Origin: Smaragdicoccus niigatensis DSM 44881 = NBRC 103563
Lineage (GTDB): Bacteria > Actinomycetota > Actinomycetes > Mycobacteriales > Mycobacteriaceae
Direction: 5' to 3'
NCBI RefSeq assembly: GCF_000380645.1
Contig: NZ_AQXZ01000018.1
Coordinates: 744,001 to 808,000, forward strand
Length of the DNA stretch: 64,000 nucleotides
Shown: in pieces, positions 26,430 through 34,239 of the stretch
How positions within the stretch are numbered: position 1 is the first letter of the stretch
How the letters are laid out: each line of letters begins with the position of its first letter
The notes under the pieces: model-generated
The model's input: only the letters and a program-made list of their open reading frames with translations
What the model was told of the DNA's origin: nothing
The model's database searches: none
Translations under genes and position numbers: made by a program

Positions 26430-27716
26430 ATGCTTGCGTCAGAGCTGCGTGGACAAGGCGTCACCATGGTTCTCGGCACGGTTGTCGACATGGCCGGAGT
26501 CGCGCGTGCCAAGTGGGTTCCGGTCTCGCGGATCGGCGATTTCCAAGCCAACGGGATGGGCGCGTGCCCGTCCTGGAACGTCTTCTGCATCGATTCGACA
26601 CTTGCGTTCACCAAGGACCTGAACGTCATCGGCGACCTCCGCATTCGGATCGACACCGATCGCCTCGCGGTCATCGACGATGGCGTCGCGTGGGCGCCGG
26701 GATCGTTCTTCAATCAGGACGGGACGCCGAGCGCGAACTGCGCACGCACTCGACTGGCCGACATTTGCAATCGGACGAGCCTCCGCGCCACCGTCGGTGC
26801 GGAACTCGAATTCGCGCTGCTCGGGGCCAACGGACAGCCCGTCACCTCGACGGGGTGGACGGGGTACGGCGCTCGTTCCTCGCTTGAACAAGCACCATTC
26901 TTCGCCAGTCTGCTCCGGCGCGCCCAACGAGCTGGACTCGGGATCGAACAGTTCCATGCCGAAGCAGGTGTCGATCAGTTCGAGGTCTCGCTGTCCCCCG
27001 CGGACCCCGTTGCGGCCGCCGACGCGGTCGTTCTCGCCCGCATTCTCATCGGACGTGCGGCTGCCGAACACGGCATGCGCGTTTCGTTCTCTCCGCTGCC
27101 TTTCGCCGGTGGCGCCGGAAACGGTGCGCACCTGCACATGTCGCTTCAGACGAACGGAACGCTGGTGTTCTCCGGCGGGGACGGTCCGCACGGGCTCACT
27201 CTCGAGGGTGGAAACGCGATCGGCGGCGTCCTCGAGTCGCTGCCTGAGTTGCAAGCGGTTTTCGCCGGGTCGGTGTTGTCCCCGGCCCGCATCGGCCCCG
27301 GCAAGTGGTCGGGCGCAGCACGCTGCTGGGGACTGGAGAATCGGGAAGCCGCCGTCCGGTTCGTCGCCGCAACGCCGAGTAATCCGCGCGGCGCGAACAT
27401 CGAACTCAAGGTGGTCGACCCGAGCGCCAACCCCTACCTTGCGATCGCTGCCTTCCTCGGGTCGGCGCTGCGTGGGATCAGCCAGCAAACTCCCCTGCCG
27501 CCCGAAGAGCCTGCCGCGCCCCAGGCTGTCGAGACCCTCACCGGAACTCAAGCGGACATCATTGCCGCATTTGCCGATTCGCCGGTCGCGAAGGAGATTC
27601 TCGGCGAGGCGATCGTCGAGGCTCTGGTGAGCGCGCGCAGCTACGAGGTCGAGCAGTTTTCGAGGCTGCCGCTCGAGGACGTCACGGAGATGTTCCGTGA
27701 GGCCTGGAGTTTCTAG
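26430..27716 (+). CDS. Glutamine synthetase-like gamma-glutamyl ligase
   Basis: The 428-residue protein has the glutamine synthetase fold: an N-terminal beta-grasp (about 1-110) and a catalytic domain with ATVGAELEFALL (ExE metal site), FHAEAGVDQFEVS, GNGAHLHMSL (His for glutamate), KWSGAARCWG, and NIELKVVDPSANPYLAIAA, where the ER-type motif of true GlnA is altered. It lacks the adenylylation-site tail of GlnA1. It resembles the GlnA3/GlnA4-type enzymes that glutamylate amines or polyamines, so nitrogen assimilation as such is less likely. AAGGGG precedes ATG 26430. Confidence 0.85.
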   Translation: MLASELRGQGVTMVLGTVVDMAGVARAKWVPVSRIGDFQANGMGACPSWNVFCIDSTLAFTKDLNVIGDLRIRIDTDRLAVIDDGVAWAPGSFFNQDGTPSANCARTRLADICNRTSLRATVGAELEFALLGANGQPVTSTGWTGYGARSSLEQAPFFASLLRRAQRAGLGIEQFHAEAGVDQFEVSLSPADPVAAADAVVLARILIGRAAAEHGMRVSFSPLPFAGGAGNGAHLHMSLQTNGTLVFSGGDGPHGLTLEGGNAIGGVLESLPELQAVFAGSVLSPARIGPGKWSGAARCWGLENREAAVRFVAATPSNPRGANIELKVVDPSANPYLAIAAFLGSALRGISQQTPLPPEEPAAPQAVETLTGTQADIIAAFADSPVAKEILGEAIVEALVSARSYEVEQFSRLPLEDVTEMFREAWSF

Positions 27717-28630
27717 TAGTGGTACGTGTCCGACGGCGCGGCGGTGTGGTCGCGCTCGATCGTCTCGTCCTCGTACTCGATCGGCAGGTCGTAGGAGCGC
27801 GCGAGATCGAGGATCTTGTTCGCACGCGCGATACGAGGCAGGTCCGAACCGTTGCGGATGGTTCCACCGTCGCGATCGAACTCGGCGAGGAACTCGACCG
27901 CCCAGGCGATCTCGTCCTTCGACGGAGACAGACCCTCGTTGACCGGGTGGCACTGGTCCGGCGACAGGCAGATCTTTCCGGTCATGCCGAACTCCCCGGA
28001 CACCGCGGTCGCCTCGGACAGCAACAGGCCCGACGACCCGACCGTGGGGCCGTCGATGGCCGGCGGGAGCCCGGCGGCGGTTGAGGCGATCGTGAAGCGC
28101 GAGCGCGCGTAGGCCAGTGTCATCGGGTCGCCGCCGAAACCGGTGTCGCGGCGGAAGTCACCGATACCGAAGGCGAGGCGGAAAGTGCCTTTCGCCGAAG
28201 CGATCTCGCTGATGCGCTCCATGCCGCGCGCGGTCTCGACGAGCGCCACGATCTTGACGCCGGGCAGGCGCTTGGCGGTCTCGACGATGTGGTCGACCGA
28301 CTCGACCATCGCGAGCATGATGCCGCTGACCGGGACCTTCGCCAGCGCCTCGAGGTCGCCCGCCCACCACTCGGTGCCGAAACCGTTGACGCGCACCCAG
28401 CCGTCGTTGCCGGCGGACAGCCAGTCGCACACGTTTGCACGCGCTTCGGCTTTGCCGCTGGGCGCGACGGCGTCCTCGATGTCGAGAACGACGATGTCTG
28501 CACGGGACTTCGCCGCGCGATCGAATCGATGCGGCTGCGCTCCGTTGACGAGCAGCCAGCTACGCGCGAGAACCGGGTCGATCCGGAATCCGTGGATTTC
28601 GGAATGATCGCCGTTGCCTGAGGTGGTCAC
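27713..28630 (-). CDS. HpcH/HpaI aldolase/citrate lyase family protein (CitE-like)
   Basis: The 305-residue TIM-barrel protein shows CitE landmarks: SWLLVNGAQPHRFDRAAKS at the N-terminus, VVLDIEDAVAP (metal-binding acidic site), VRVNGF, MLAMVESVDHI, VALVETARGM and GKICLSPDQCHPVNE at the end. Homologues cleave or form malyl-CoA-type bonds (e.g. malyl-, methylmalyl- or citramalyl-CoA). No lyase alpha or gamma subunits are near, so it acts alone. The start codon is GTG 28630 with no obvious ribosome-binding site. It overlaps the convergent ligase gene by 4 nt. Confidence 0.85.
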   Translation of the reverse strand: MTTSGNGDHSEIHGFRIDPVLARSWLLVNGAQPHRFDRAAKSRADIVVLDIEDAVAPSGKAEARANVCDWLSAGNDGWVRVNGFGTEWWAGDLEALAKVPVSGIMLAMVESVDHIVETAKRLPGVKIVALVETARGMERISEIASAKGTFRLAFGIGDFRRDTGFGGDPMTLAYARSRFTIASTAAGLPPAIDGPTVGSSGLLLSEATAVSGEFGMTGKICLSPDQCHPVNEGLSPSKDEIAWAVEFLAEFDRDGGTIRNGSDLPRIARANKILDLARSYDLPIEYEDETIERDHTAAPSDTYHY

Positions 28631-28654
28631 AGAAAGAGGTTAACGGCTGTGAGC

Positions 28655-29614
28655 TCAGTCCAGTACCGAAGCGATGTGGACAAGCGCATCTCCGGAATTG
28701 ACCGACGGTTGCCGAGTCAGGCCGATCACCACTCCGGACCGGTCGGCGTGCACCAGTCGCACGCGTCGTCCGAACGTGTCGGACAGGCCGCCGATGCGCT
28801 GACCCTCGGTGACGAGGTCCCCCAATTCGACGTCCAGGGCGAGCAAACCGGTCCGTCGCGCGCGCACCCAGCCACTGTTCGTGCACATTGCCGGCAAGGC
28901 TCCGGGCTCGACGGTGTCCTCGTCGATCATGCCCAGTTTGGCGAGAACACGGCGGACGCCCACCACCCCGGCATCGATCGCCCAGTGGTCGAATCGGCCG
29001 GCCTCGCCCGCCTCGTACAGCAGCACCGTCGCCCCGCGCTTTCGTGCCTCCGCACGCAGTGAGCCGGAGCGAAGTTTCGCATCGAGCATGACTGGCGCAC
29101 CGAAGGCTTCCGCGAGTTCGCGCGTGCGGGGGTCGGACAGATCACCGCGGATCTGGGGCAGGTTCGTGCGGCGATCCGATCCGGTGTGGAGGTCGATGCC
29201 GACCTCGCACTTCGAGACGACCTCCTCGATCAAGAGGTGTGCAATGCGTGCGGCGGTCGATCCGCGAGCCGATCCGGGGAACGACCGATTGAGGTCCCGC
29301 CGATCCGGCAGGTACCGGCTGCCGATCATGAAGCCGAGCACGTTCACGACCGGGACAGCGACCACCGTTCCGCGCAGAGTCCGCGCGTCCAGCCCCGCGA
29401 GAACCTGCGAGATGACCTCGATTCCATTGATCTCGTCGCCATGGATCGCAGCGTCGAGCCACACCGCCGGCCCGTCCTCCCGCCCGTGCACGACGCGCAC
29501 CGGCAGCGATGCATCCTGGCCCGTGATCAGGCGGGTGATCGGCAATTCGACGTTCTTCGCCTTACCCGGACGAACTCGCACACCGCCGATCGGGAACGAT
29601 TCCCGCCGCATCAC
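28655..29614 (-). CDS. Succinylglutamate desuccinylase/aspartoacylase family zinc carboxypeptidase
   Basis: The 319-residue protein is an AstE/AspA-type M14 metalloenzyme. Zinc ligands are visible as AAIHGDEING (HxxE) and DLHTGSDRRTNLPQ (His), with the catalytic Glu in VLLYEAGEAG. The C-terminal domain is the usual beta-barrel cap. Its first codons overlap the RimB-like gene by ATGA, and the RimK ligase is just beyond, divergent. A hydrolase of gamma-glutamyl or acyl-amino-acid bonds would fit as the counterpart of a glutamate ligase. Confidence 0.85.
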   Translation of the reverse strand: MMRRESFPIGGVRVRPGKAKNVELPITRLITGQDASLPVRVVHGREDGPAVWLDAAIHGDEINGIEVISQVLAGLDARTLRGTVVAVPVVNVLGFMIGSRYLPDRRDLNRSFPGSARGSTAARIAHLLIEEVVSKCEVGIDLHTGSDRRTNLPQIRGDLSDPRTRELAEAFGAPVMLDAKLRSGSLRAEARKRGATVLLYEAGEAGRFDHWAIDAGVVGVRRVLAKLGMIDEDTVEPGALPAMCTNSGWVRARRTGLLALDVELGDLVTEGQRIGGLSDTFGRRVRLVHADRSGVVIGLTRQPSVNSGDALVHIASVLD

Positions 29615-30093
29615 ACCCCCCGGTTCTTCCGTCGCACCACTCGCTTCGGCCGACCCCCGACATACGACTTTCCAGAGTCCACCAGGAATCCCTGGCGCAG
29701 GGCCTGTCGGCCGATCAACATGCGAAAACCCATCTCGTCGCGGCGCGCTAATGTGACTTCTGCCGTCACGCGCCGATCGAGAAGGGCGATGTCCATCACG
29801 ACGACGTACCGTGTCTCTGTGTGCCCGGATGAACTCCGGACCGGACGGATATCGTGCACGGGAAGCTCGTGCTCACGCGAGTCCAGTGCGGATCGCTGCC
29901 AAGGGTGCACACTGAACCGCACCCAACGCTGGCCGTCACGCTCGAACTCCTCGATGTCGAAAGCATGGAGAGACGACGTGCGGGCCCCAGAATCGAGCTT
30001 CGCCTTGATCCAACGGACGTCCGCGTCCGGCAAGCTCACCCATTCGCGCCATCCGGCAACGGAGGTTGAATGGAGTCCCATACGCCTCAGCAT
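29611..30093 (-). CDS. Putative ATP-dependent zinc protease (RimB-like retropepsin fold)
   Basis: The 160-residue protein has the family signature VAGWREWVSLPDADVRWIKA, then KLDSGARTSSLHAFDIEEFE, where D-S-G-A is the aspartic-protease-like active-site motif, and a C-terminal FRMLIGRQALRQGFLVDSGKSY. In Pseudomonas, the RimB protease modulates the glutamate ligase RimK. Here it lies 22 bp from, and divergent to, rimK, so the functional link is likely conserved. The start could also be ATG 30081 (MGLHSTS). Confidence 0.82.
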   Translation of the reverse strand: MLRRMGLHSTSVAGWREWVSLPDADVRWIKAKLDSGARTSSLHAFDIEEFERDGQRWVRFSVHPWQRSALDSREHELPVHDIRPVRSSSGHTETRYVVVMDIALLDRRVTAEVTLARRDEMGFRMLIGRQALRQGFLVDSGKSYVGGRPKRVVRRKNRGV

Positions 30094-30115
30094 AGAAAGT
30101 AGCTAGAGCACTCCA

Positions 30116-31306
30116 GTGAAGCTCGCGATTCTTTCCCGCGCGCCCGGTTCCTACAGCACGAAGCGGCTTCGTGCTGCAGCCCTCGACCGAGGGCATAACG
30201 TCAAGGTCCTCGATACGCTCCGATTCGGCATTGACCTCTCGAGCGACCTGCCTGACCTGCAGTATCGCGGTCGTCAGCTGTCCGACTACGACGCGATCCT
30301 GCCGCGGATCGGCAACTCGATCACCTACTTCGGCACGGCTGTGGTGCGCCAGTTCGAGCAGATGGACGTCTACACCCCGAACACGGCGAACGGAATCGGA
30401 AACTCGCGCGACAAGCTGCGTTGCTTCCAGATCCTGTCTCGGCACAACATCGGCATGCCCGCCACGACGTTCGTGCGCGACCGCGCCGACGTGATCCCCG
30501 CAATCGAGCGGGTCGGTGGGGCTCCGGTCGTCATCAAGCTGCTCGAGGGGACGCAGGGTATCGGCGTCATCCTCGCGCCGTCACTCAAGGTCGCCGAGGC
30601 GATCATCGAGACACTGCAGTCGACCCGGCAGAACGTGCTGATTCAGCGGTTCGTCAAGGAGTCGAAGGGTCGCGACATCCGCGCGCTCGTCGTCGGTGAT
30701 CGAGTAGTCGCGGCGATGCGCCGCACGGCAAAGGGCGACGAGTTCCGCTCGAACGTGCACCGCGGCGGCAGCGTCGAAGCGGTCAGACTCGATGAGGCGT
30801 ACGAGCGGACGGCCGTTCGCGCCGCGCAGATCATGGGACTCAAGGTCGCCGGCGTCGACATGCTCGAAGGCAACCACGGCCCGCTGGTCATGGAGGTCAA
30901 CTCCTCCCCTGGCCTCGAGGGCATCGAGACGGCCACCAAGCTCGACGTCGCCGGGGCCATCGTCGACTACATCGACAATCAGGTCGCCTTCCCGCAAATC
31001 GATGTGCGCGAACGGCTTTCGGTGTCGACGGGGTACGGCGTCGCCGAGCTCGTCGTGCACAGCGATGCCAAACTCGTCGGTACGACGATCGGTGAGTCCG
31101 GACTTCTGGAGCGCGACATCCTCGTGCTGACGCTGCATCGGGGCATCAAGGTGATGCCGAATCCCAAGGTGTCCCAGGTCCTCGAAGCCGAGGACCGCAT
31201 GCTGTGCTTCGGCAAGCTCGAGGAGATGCGGTCGATGATCCCGGCCCGACCGAAACGGCGACCGCGGGTTCGGAAGCTGCCGAAACATCCGGTTCCGGAG
31301 AGCTGA
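30116..31306 (+). CDS. rimK: RimK-type glutamate ligase with C-terminal RCK_C domain
   Basis: The 396-residue protein has a RimK pre-ATP-grasp domain (MKLAILSRAPGSYSTKRLRA; DAILPRIGNSITYFG), then ATP-grasp (VVIKLLEGTQGIGVILA; GRDIRALVVGDRVVAAMRRT; VMEVNSSPGLEGIE). That covers about 1-290 and is full length for RimK, which adds glutamates to ribosomal protein S6. Residues ~305-380 (AELVVHSDAKLVGTTIGES, LTLHRGIKVMPNPKVSQVLE) look like a TrkA/RCK C-terminal ligand-binding domain. Such domains bind small ligands in K+ transporters. Translation starts at GTG 30116. Confidence 0.88.
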   Translation: MKLAILSRAPGSYSTKRLRAAALDRGHNVKVLDTLRFGIDLSSDLPDLQYRGRQLSDYDAILPRIGNSITYFGTAVVRQFEQMDVYTPNTANGIGNSRDKLRCFQILSRHNIGMPATTFVRDRADVIPAIERVGGAPVVIKLLEGTQGIGVILAPSLKVAEAIIETLQSTRQNVLIQRFVKESKGRDIRALVVGDRVVAAMRRTAKGDEFRSNVHRGGSVEAVRLDEAYERTAVRAAQIMGLKVAGVDMLEGNHGPLVMEVNSSPGLEGIETATKLDVAGAIVDYIDNQVAFPQIDVRERLSVSTGYGVAELVVHSDAKLVGTTIGESGLLERDILVLTLHRGIKVMPNPKVSQVLEAEDRMLCFGKLEEMRSMIPARPKRRPRVRKLPKHPVPES

Positions 31307-31337
31307 CCTTCCGGGGAAAGAGTCTCCCGCACGGCGG

Positions 31338-31365
31338 CTTGTACAAAAGTCCACTTTCGTACAAG
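31338..31365. repeat. 28-bp near-perfect palindrome downstream of rimK
   Basis: Two 13-nt arms starting CTTGTAC and ending GTACAAG flank a 2-nt centre, with a single mismatch. It lies 32 bp after the rimK stop and 54 bp before a strong hairpin. It could be a first terminator for rimK, an operator, or a promoter-proximal site for a short transcript. Confidence 0.55.
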
Positions 31366-31419
31366 GCCCGAAATGGGAGACATTAGGCCCGGGATGGATA
31401 TCCACGGACCTGCCGAACG

Positions 31420-31457
31420 GACGAGGGGCCTCACCGCAAACGGTGAGGCCCCTCGTC
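31420..31457. terminator. 17-bp perfect hairpin, bidirectional terminator between rimK and gapB
   Basis: GACGAGGGGCCTCACCG (31420-31436) and CGGTGAGGCCCCTCGTC (31441-31457) pair perfectly around a CAAA loop. It ends 13 bp before the convergent GAPDH stop and can serve both strands. Confidence 0.85.
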
Positions 31458-31469
31458 AGCTGTACCGGT

Positions 31470-32906
31470 CTACTCCGCGACCTTCGGGTACGTCGGGTAC
31501 TCGATGCCGGAGATGAACTGGACCGTCCGCACGACCTGGCACGAGTAACCGAACTCGTTGTCGTACCAGCAGTAGAGGATCGCTTGGTCGCCGTCGACGA
31601 TCGCCGCGTTGGCGTCGATGATCGAGGCCGCACGCGAACCGATGAAGTCGCTCGAAACTGCATCGCTTGCCGCGGTGTAGTCGAGGTTGCGGCTCAGCGG
31701 CCCGAACAGCGACGCCTTGCGCAGGTAATCCAGAACTTCTTCGCGGGTGGTCTCGCGCTTGAGCGTGAGGCTCAGGATCGCGATCGACACGTCCGGCGTG
31801 GGCACGCGCACCGAGTTACCGGTGATCTTGGCCTTGAAGTCTGGCAGCGCCTTCGCCACGGCTGATGCGGCACCGGTCTCGGTCAGGACCAGGTTGAACG
31901 GTGCAGCACGACCACGACGGTCGGCCTTGTGATAGTTGTCCAGCAAGTTCTGGTCGTTGGTGAACGAGTGCACCGTCTCGACGTGACCGCGGATGATGCC
32001 GAACCCGTCGTCCATCGCCTTGAGCGGCGGGACGATCGCGTTCGTCGTGCACGAAGCGCACGAGAAGATCTGCTGCGTGACGTCCTGGTCGAGGTGGTTG
32101 ACGCCGTGCACGATGTTCGGGACGTCACCCTTACCCGGTGCCGTCAGCAGAACCTTCGAGATGCCGGGGCGCAGGTGCTCCGAGAGGCCGGCGCGGTCGC
32201 GCCACTTACCGGTGTTGTCGATGAGAATCGCGTCGTTGATCCCGTACTCGGTGTAGTCGATCTCAGCCGGCGAGTTGCTGTAGATGAACTTGATCACGTT
32301 GCCGTTGGCGGTGATCGTGCTGGCCTCGTTGTCGACCGTGATCGAGCCCTTGAAGTGGCCGTGCACCGAGTCGCGTCGAAGCAGCGAGGCGCGCTTGGCG
32401 AGGTCACCGTCGCCGCCCTTGCGGACCACGACCGCGCGGATGTTCAGCCCGTTCCCCGAGCCCGCCTTCTCGATGAGCAGGCGCGTCACGAGGCGTCCGA
32501 TGCGACCGAAGCCGTACAAAACCACGTCACGCGGGGCCTGCGTGGCGGGCTTGTTCTCACCGGTCACGTCCGCGAGTGCTTGTGCGGTGAACTCCGGAAT
32601 CGACAGTCCACGGTTGTCGGCGTTGTACGCCAGAACCAAGCGGCCCAGGTCGATCTTCGCGCTGCACAGGTCCAACTCGGTGAGCGCCTGAAGGAACGGG
32701 AACGAGTCGTTCACCGACACCTCGTCGGTGATCTGGCGCGTAAACCGGTGCGTCTGCAGAATGCTGATCACTGATTTGTTCACCAACGACCGGCTGTGCA
32801 GCAAAATCGTCACGCCTTTTTCGCGGTACAACGACCCGATTATCGGGATCATCGACTCCGCGATGGCTTCGCGTGTATTCCAACTATCCAGCTCTTGACT
32901 AGGCAA
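31470..32906 (-). CDS. gapB: Glyceraldehyde-3-phosphate dehydrogenase, long GapB type
   Basis: The 478-residue protein is a GAPDH with an extra ~115-residue N-terminal region (SWNTREAIAESMIPIIGSLY, SRSLVNKSVISILQTHRF) like the ~480-residue GapB of corynebacteria. The NAD fold begins at VVLYGFGRIGRLVTRLL. The active-site Cys is in SCASCTTNAIVPPLKAM, and the C-terminal end has CWYDNEFGYSCQVVRTV. GapB is associated with gluconeogenesis in Corynebacterium. I chose TTG 32906 because GGAG precedes it by 6 nt and the length then matches; the frame extends to 32945 without an ATG. Confidence 0.88.
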   Translation of the reverse strand: MPSQELDSWNTREAIAESMIPIIGSLYREKGVTILLHSRSLVNKSVISILQTHRFTRQITDEVSVNDSFPFLQALTELDLCSAKIDLGRLVLAYNADNRGLSIPEFTAQALADVTGENKPATQAPRDVVLYGFGRIGRLVTRLLIEKAGSGNGLNIRAVVVRKGGDGDLAKRASLLRRDSVHGHFKGSITVDNEASTITANGNVIKFIYSNSPAEIDYTEYGINDAILIDNTGKWRDRAGLSEHLRPGISKVLLTAPGKGDVPNIVHGVNHLDQDVTQQIFSCASCTTNAIVPPLKAMDDGFGIIRGHVETVHSFTNDQNLLDNYHKADRRGRAAPFNLVLTETGAASAVAKALPDFKAKITGNSVRVPTPDVSIAILSLTLKRETTREEVLDYLRKASLFGPLSRNLDYTAASDAVSSDFIGSRAASIIDANAAIVDGDQAILYCWYDNEFGYSCQVVRTVQFISGIEYPTYPKVAE

Positions 32907-33093
32907 TCCAGACTCCAGCGCTAAGGGCGTTCCGCCGTCGATCAATCTGAATGCTAGTCAGGGAAAACGCTTCGCATCAAAGCAATCCACGACTTATTGG
33001 GCCTCGGCGAGGTCAACGTCACAGCGAATGCCTTTTGACCTCAGGAAACGCACAAACCGCACTTTCCGAGTGTGAAGTCCGCGGTCTGGATGG

Positions 33094-34170
33094 TTAGCGC
33101 AATGAACCGGTCGCGATCAAATCATCGAGGAGACCCGGACTGCTCTCTGGCACAGTTTCCGTCGTCGTCTCCTTCGAACCGGGGGTCGGCGCCGCATTGA
33201 CCGCATCGGGTGTCGGCAATTCTGGTGCGGCTTCCACGACCTGTTCCGCAGTCTTCGTCACGGGGAAGGCGGCCGCACGGGTCGCCTCGAGTCGAATTCC
33301 GGCCTGCTGCTCTCGCGTGTACGGAGTGAGGCTCGCAGCCAGGTCGGTGTCGGTCGTGACTGTGCCTACCACCTTCGTTCCAGCGCCCGCGAAATCCGCG
33401 GCCGCACGCCGAATGTGATTCGGCGACGTCACCAGCACGACCTTGGAAATGCCCCGCTGTTGAAGAAGTGCTGTCGAGTTCTGCGCATTGCCGACCGTCG
33501 ACGGAGCCTTGTCCTCGACGAGAATTCGAGATTCGGGTACGCCCTGGTCGAGGAGCCACTTCTGCATCGCGGCACCCTCGGAAATGCCTCGCTTCGGGTT
33601 TCCACCCGTGACGACGATGGGAATATCGGGAACCGTATTCGCCTGCAACAGGCCAGTACTCAACCGGCTGACGAGTTCGGGACGCATCGATCCGTCGTCG
33701 AGCAGGCCGAATCCGAGGATGACGATCGCCATCGACGAGTCAGCGGGAACCGGTTGCGTCGAGGGCACGATCGCCGCGGCGAAGTTCACGCCGTCGATGA
33801 CGTTCCGCGCGGTCTGAGCCTTCGCCGAATCCACCTGCGCGAGGCGACTGAGAGCGGCATCGCGGGTACCGGTGTCGTCCAGTTGCTCGGACCAGATCGC
33901 TTGCAGCGCAAGCGCATCCGCGTTATTTGGGGTCAGCGCGAGCATCTGCTGCAACGCCGCCAGTCCGCCGGCCGCTTCTCGGTTGGTGAATTTCTGCTGG
34001 GCCTGGTTGTACAAACCAGCAGCATCGTCCTCGGCAGCGACCGCGAAGATCCCGGGTAGCGACCCGGTTGTCGGAGCCTCGATCACCAGACCGATCACCG
34101 CCGCGCACGCGACTGCCGGGATCAGGGCGAACCTGATCCCGGCAGTGGCACGGCGACGATGCCTCACCAA
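33094..34170 (-). CDS. Secreted or membrane-anchored YdcF/SanA-like (DUF218) protein
   Basis: The 358-residue protein has an N-terminal basic stretch and hydrophobic segment (IRFALIPAVACAAVIGLVIE), a short helical TPR-like part (GLYNQAQQKFTNREAAGGL), and the DUF218 core: MAIVILGFGL, IPIVVTGGNPKRGISEGAAM, ILVEDKAPSTVGNA, VVLVTSPNHIRRA. A Pro/Thr-rich C-terminal tail follows. Family members act in cell-envelope metabolism or vancomycin barrier function in enterobacteria, with no known reaction. The first in-frame codons are TTG 34170 and GTG 34167; the leader is probably short. Confidence 0.8.
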   Translation of the reverse strand: MVRHRRRATAGIRFALIPAVACAAVIGLVIEAPTTGSLPGIFAVAAEDDAAGLYNQAQQKFTNREAAGGLAALQQMLALTPNNADALALQAIWSEQLDDTGTRDAALSRLAQVDSAKAQTARNVIDGVNFAAAIVPSTQPVPADSSMAIVILGFGLLDDGSMRPELVSRLSTGLLQANTVPDIPIVVTGGNPKRGISEGAAMQKWLLDQGVPESRILVEDKAPSTVGNAQNSTALLQQRGISKVVLVTSPNHIRRAAADFAGAGTKVVGTVTTDTDLAASLTPYTREQQAGIRLEATRAAAFPVTKTAEQVVEAAPELPTPDAVNAAPTPGSKETTTETVPESSPGLLDDLIATGSLR

Positions 34171-34239
34171 GATCAGCGTAGGCAGTGTTAGCTACGTCAC
34201 AATCCCGGCCGCAACCCAGCTCGGTAACGAAAGGCGGAG

